Part shown: piece by piece, positions 4,318 through 6,678 of the stretch
Numbering within the stretch: the stretch's first letter is position 1
How the letters are laid out: every line of letters starts with the position of its first letter
Source of the DNA: Acidiferrobacterales bacterium
Lineage (GTDB): Bacteria; Pseudomonadota; Gammaproteobacteria; Acidiferrobacterales; Sulfurifustaceae
DNA length: 6,678 bases
Assembly (NCBI GenBank): GCA_919902095.1
Contig: CAKKQL010000135.1
Coordinates: 1-6,678, forward strand
Direction: 5' to 3'
Made by a program: the position numbers and the translations under genes
Notes under the pieces: generated by a model
What the model saw: only the letters and a program-made list of their open reading frames with translations
Databases searched by the model: none
Told to the model about the DNA's origin: nothing

Positions 4318-6412
4318 CCGCGCTTCGGTTCTTCCGCGCCGCGCGTCGCTCCTGCTTGATGCGGTACATCTCCGTGTCCGCCTGCGCCAGCAGTTCGTCG
4401 AGCGGAACGCGAGAGGAGGGTTCGCAGCGCACCGTGCCGACACTCATCGCCAGATGGTAACGCCGGTCCGTGGTGCGATTAAGCTCCTCGATGTTCGTTT
4501 GCAACCGCCGGGCGATAGCATCACTGCTGCCTTCGTCGTTGCCGAAGACCAGCGCTGCAAACTCGTCGCCCCCGAGCCGCGCCAGAATATCCGCGTCGCG
4601 GAACGTGCGCCGCAATACCGCCGCCGTGTCGCGGAGGGCGCGGTCGCCTTCGGTGTGTCCTAAGGTGTCGTTGATGCTCTTGAGCCCGTCGAGGTCGGCA
4701 TAGAACAGCAACATCGGCCGCTGCATGCGCCGTGCCAGCGCCAGCTCGGGCTCGGCCAAGATGAGGAAACCGCGGCGGTTGCGCAGGCCGGTGAGTTCGT
4801 CGGTCAGCGACAGCGCGCGGATTTCCTCCTGCGACTGCACCAGCCGGCGCGCCAGCGGATGAATCTGGTACCACAGCAGCATCAGCCCGCCGGTGATGAG
4901 CCCGATCACCAGGGGCAGGCCGTACCATAACTGTCCGCGGATCGGCTGGTAAAATTCATCGGCGTCCATTTTCACCACCAAGCCGAGCCCTGTGCGCGGA
5001 ATGGGACTATACGCGGCGATGACCAGTTCATCGCGGTAATCCAGTGTTGCGATCACGCCGCTCTCGCCGGCAAGCGCGTGGCCCATCGGCAGCAACTGGC
5101 CGCGCATGCGTTTCTCGATGACGAAGGTTTCCGGCTTGAGCCGGGTCGGCAGGCACGCGATTCTGTCGCCGCGCGCGGTGCACACGGCCATCTCGCCGGT
5201 TTCGCCGAGCCCGCGGATATCCTCGATCAGGCGCTCGACCTGGGTCAGCCGCCGTTCGGCGACGACCGTGCCGAGGCGCTGGCCGTTGTCGGAGATCGGC
5301 AGGCGCACACGCAGGATCAGGCCATTGGCCCAGAGAATTTCCGCCCCCGGGGGATCCGGCAGGTCCACGCGAAACGACGGTTCGGTAGCGAACCGCCCGA
5401 CCTGGGCCAGCGCCCGACCCCGGGGATCGTAAAGCGCGATGGCGCTGAAACCGAGCGGCAAGAAACTCTTGACGGCCTGATCCAGGAACGCCAGCGCGTC
5501 GGCGCGGTCCGGCGTCGCGCGTAGCCGCGCCATCTCGCGCCGGATCGCGGGCCGGGTGGCGATGGCGTTCGTGATGTGCGCGCCCTGCTCGATGGCGGTG
5601 TGAAAGGTGTCCACGCGATTTTGCAGCAGCAATTCCAGCCCGCGCCGCAGCGTCGTCTCGAGCTGGCGCTCGAACGCGACGAAGCTTACGATGCCGGTGA
5701 CGATCGCCGTGATTGCGAGCACGGCGCCGCCAGTGTGCAGTATCCGCAAGTCCTCCTTGGCCGCAATCTGTTCGCGGAACTGGCGACTATGGCGCAGATT
5801 GACCCACAATCCGAAACTGAGCAGCATCAGGCCCATGGCGGTATGCAGCGCCATGCGCTGATAGGGATACCAGCTGCGCAAGAAATCGATCCCGAAAAGG
5901 TACGCACACAACGCCAGGGTTCCGATGAGGCCGATGCCGTACACCATCAGTTCTATGAGGTACGGCAACGGACCGCCGCGCCGGGAGCGGGTCAACACCA
6001 GCGCCATGCCGGCGAGCACGAAGGCGATGGCGGTGGTCGGCGCCATACGCGTGGGGTGCGGGCGGGGATCGTTGAGCCAGTCGGCGCCAAAGACCCGGTC
6101 CACGCCGAGCTCGACCGAGAACATGTCCTGCGCCAGCACCAGCGTTGCCAGTGCCGCGACGGCGACACCGAGCAATGACTGCCCGCGCCCGCGCCACGCC
6201 ACGGGTTGGGGTATCGCAAGTGCGACGCCGAGCAGCACGAAGCTGAGCGCGGTGTTGAACACCATCGGCGCATAACCGGGCGCGAGGCGCACGAGGGCGG
6301 GGTTGCGCAACAACCAGCCAGCGGTGACGATTATGCCGAGGACCGTCAGCAGGGTACCGATGACAACCAGGGCGCGGAGGGCGCGGGCGAGCGGTGGCGT
6401 GGCGTCGGCCAT
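4283..6412 (-). CDS. Membrane-bound diguanylate cyclase with N-terminal multi-span sensor and periplasmic Cache-like domain
   Basis: The 709-residue product should make cyclic di-GMP from two GTP at the inner membrane. Seven likely membrane spans fill the N-terminus (about 13-34, 48-67, 79-100, 124-141, 151-173, 186-204, 226-247). A periplasmic region of about 250 residues (248-496) resembles a Cache sensor, and an eighth span lies at about 497-515. A short linker leads to the GGDEF domain, starting near TDELTGLRNRRG (537-548). The active-site motif GGDEF is intact at 614-618 and an RxxD I-site (RDAD, 605-608) lies five residues upstream, so activity and product inhibition are expected. No EAL or PAS domain is visible. 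Three spans share a motif M-x3-TA-x3-F/L-x-L (see findings). No clear ribosome site precedes ATG 6412. The ligand is unknown; proximity to copper genes does not show copper sensing. Confidence 0.93.
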   Translation of the reverse strand: MADATPPLARALRALVVIGTLLTVLGIIVTAGWLLRNPALVRLAPGYAPMVFNTALSFVLLGVALAIPQPVAWRGRGQSLLGVAVAALATLVLAQDMFSVELGVDRVFGADWLNDPRPHPTRMAPTTAIAFVLAGMALVLTRSRRGGPLPYLIELMVYGIGLIGTLALCAYLFGIDFLRSWYPYQRMALHTAMGLMLLSFGLWVNLRHSRQFREQIAAKEDLRILHTGGAVLAITAIVTGIVSFVAFERQLETTLRRGLELLLQNRVDTFHTAIEQGAHITNAIATRPAIRREMARLRATPDRADALAFLDQAVKSFLPLGFSAIALYDPRGRALAQVGRFATEPSFRVDLPDPPGAEILWANGLILRVRLPISDNGQRLGTVVAERRLTQVERLIEDIRGLGETGEMAVCTARGDRIACLPTRLKPETFVIEKRMRGQLLPMGHALAGESGVIATLDYRDELVIAAYSPIPRTGLGLVVKMDADEFYQPIRGQLWYGLPLVIGLITGGLMLLWYQIHPLARRLVQSQEEIRALSLTDELTGLRNRRGFLILAEPELALARRMQRPMLLFYADLDGLKSINDTLGHTEGDRALRDTAAVLRRTFRDADILARLGGDEFAALVFGNDEGSSDAIARRLQTNIEELNRTTDRRYHLAMSVGTVRCEPSSRVPLDELLAQADTEMYRIKQERRAARKNRSAATSCRSRPADT

Positions 6413-6433
6413 GGACAGAGAATCAGGGCGTGT

Positions 6434-6453
6434 GTTTACCTAAACTATATAGT
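6434..6453. promoter_or_regulatory. AT-rich palindromic element between divergent genes, candidate promoter/operator
   Basis: The 56-bp gap between the cyclase start (6412) and the divergent gene (6469) is AT-rich against a GC-rich background. It contains GTTTA-CC-TAAAC (6434-6445) and the perfect 10-bp palindrome ACTATATAGT (6444-6453). The palindrome gives TATAGT, five of six matches to a -10 box, on both strands (6448-6453 on +, 6449-6444 on -). No good -35 hexamer is found at proper spacing on either strand, so an activator or alternative sigma factor may be needed. A shared regulator site is possible. Confidence 0.35.
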
Positions 6454-6468
6454 AGTTGTTTCGTGTGC

Positions 6469-6678
6469 ATGAGCGGTCATCGCCTGCGACCGCTGTTTAC
6501 CTGGGCCATCCTGGCGCTGCCCCTGCACGGGCTATGGGAGGTCGCACAGCTCCCGCTCTATACCCTCTGGGACGACCCCGACCGCGGCCGCATTGCGGCC
6601 TATGTTCTGCACTGTCTGCTGGGCGATGTCCTCATCACCGTTACCGTTTACCTGCTGACGGCCATTGTTTTTCGCGAG
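6469..6678 (+). CDS. Small integral membrane protein of unknown function, 3' end outside window
   Basis: ATG 6469 opens a frame that stays open for 70 codons to the window edge. The sequence shows two probable membrane spans (about 8-22 and 44-66) joined by a conserved-looking loop, HGLWEVAQLPLYTLWDDPDR, then HCLLGDVLI. From memory, a widespread family of small bacterial membrane proteins has the pattern W-E-x2-Q-x-PLY, a later Cys, then G-D-x2-I; I make this link by pattern only and know no function. The gene is divergent from the cyclase, with a 56-bp shared gap. No clear ribosome site precedes the ATG (GTTTCGTGTGC), so a leaderless start or a later start is possible. Codon use is as GC-rich as in the neighbours. 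Confidence 0.6.
   Translation, partial: MSGHRLRPLFTWAILALPLHGLWEVAQLPLYTLWDDPDRGRIAAYVLHCLLGDVLITVTVYLLTAIVFRE

Noticed and set aside
5576..6178. A 200-residue + strand open frame inside the cyclase gene
   Set aside because: Gln/Glu/Arg-rich antisense shadow of the cyclase membrane domain; no recognisable motif.

Overview
The window is GC-rich, densely coding bacterial DNA. It looks chromosomal and proteobacterial: CopA/CopB copper-resistance proteins, an outer-membrane barrel, lipoprotein cytochromes c and a membrane diguanylate cyclase all point to a Gram-negative. A gammaproteobacterium or a related chemolithotrophic lineage is my guess; the sequence alone does not fix the taxon.

Layout. 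Positions 1-182 hold the 3' end of a Cys-rich small protein. A 133-bp gap (183-315) follows, with a strong GC hairpin and, nearer copA, an imperfect dyad beside a TTGACT hexamer. A copper operon then runs on the + strand: copA (316-2154, Tat-exported multicopper oxidase), copB (2151-3113, outer-membrane barrel with a Met/His-rich N-terminus, overlapping copA by 4 nt), two paralogous monohaem cytochrome c lipoproteins (3139-3621 and 3703-4209), and a 27-residue single-span membrane protein (4234-4317). On the - strand, facing the operon and overlapping the small gene by 35 bp, is a 709-residue membrane diguanylate cyclase (6412-4283) with an intact GGDEF active site and I-site. A short AT-rich intergenic stretch with palindromes separates it from a divergent, window-truncated gene for a small membrane protein (from 6469).

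How the genes may work together. CopA probably oxidises periplasmic Cu(I) to Cu(II) and may bind copper through its Met/His repeats. CopB is the usual outer-membrane partner. The two membrane-anchored cytochromes and the tiny membrane protein are an accessory set added to copAB. They suggest a redox module at the cytoplasmic or outer membrane linked to copper handling, but no electron donor or acceptor can be read from sequence. copC, copD and copRS are not in the window. The cyclase is a separate signalling gene; its link to copper is positional only.

No tRNA, rRNA, insertion sequence, CRISPR array or integrase was seen. The most interesting items are the unannotated-size membrane peptide, the twin cytochromes, a 22-bp near-identical repeat shared by copA and the second cytochrome in different reading frames, and a threefold repeated membrane motif in the cyclase sensor.
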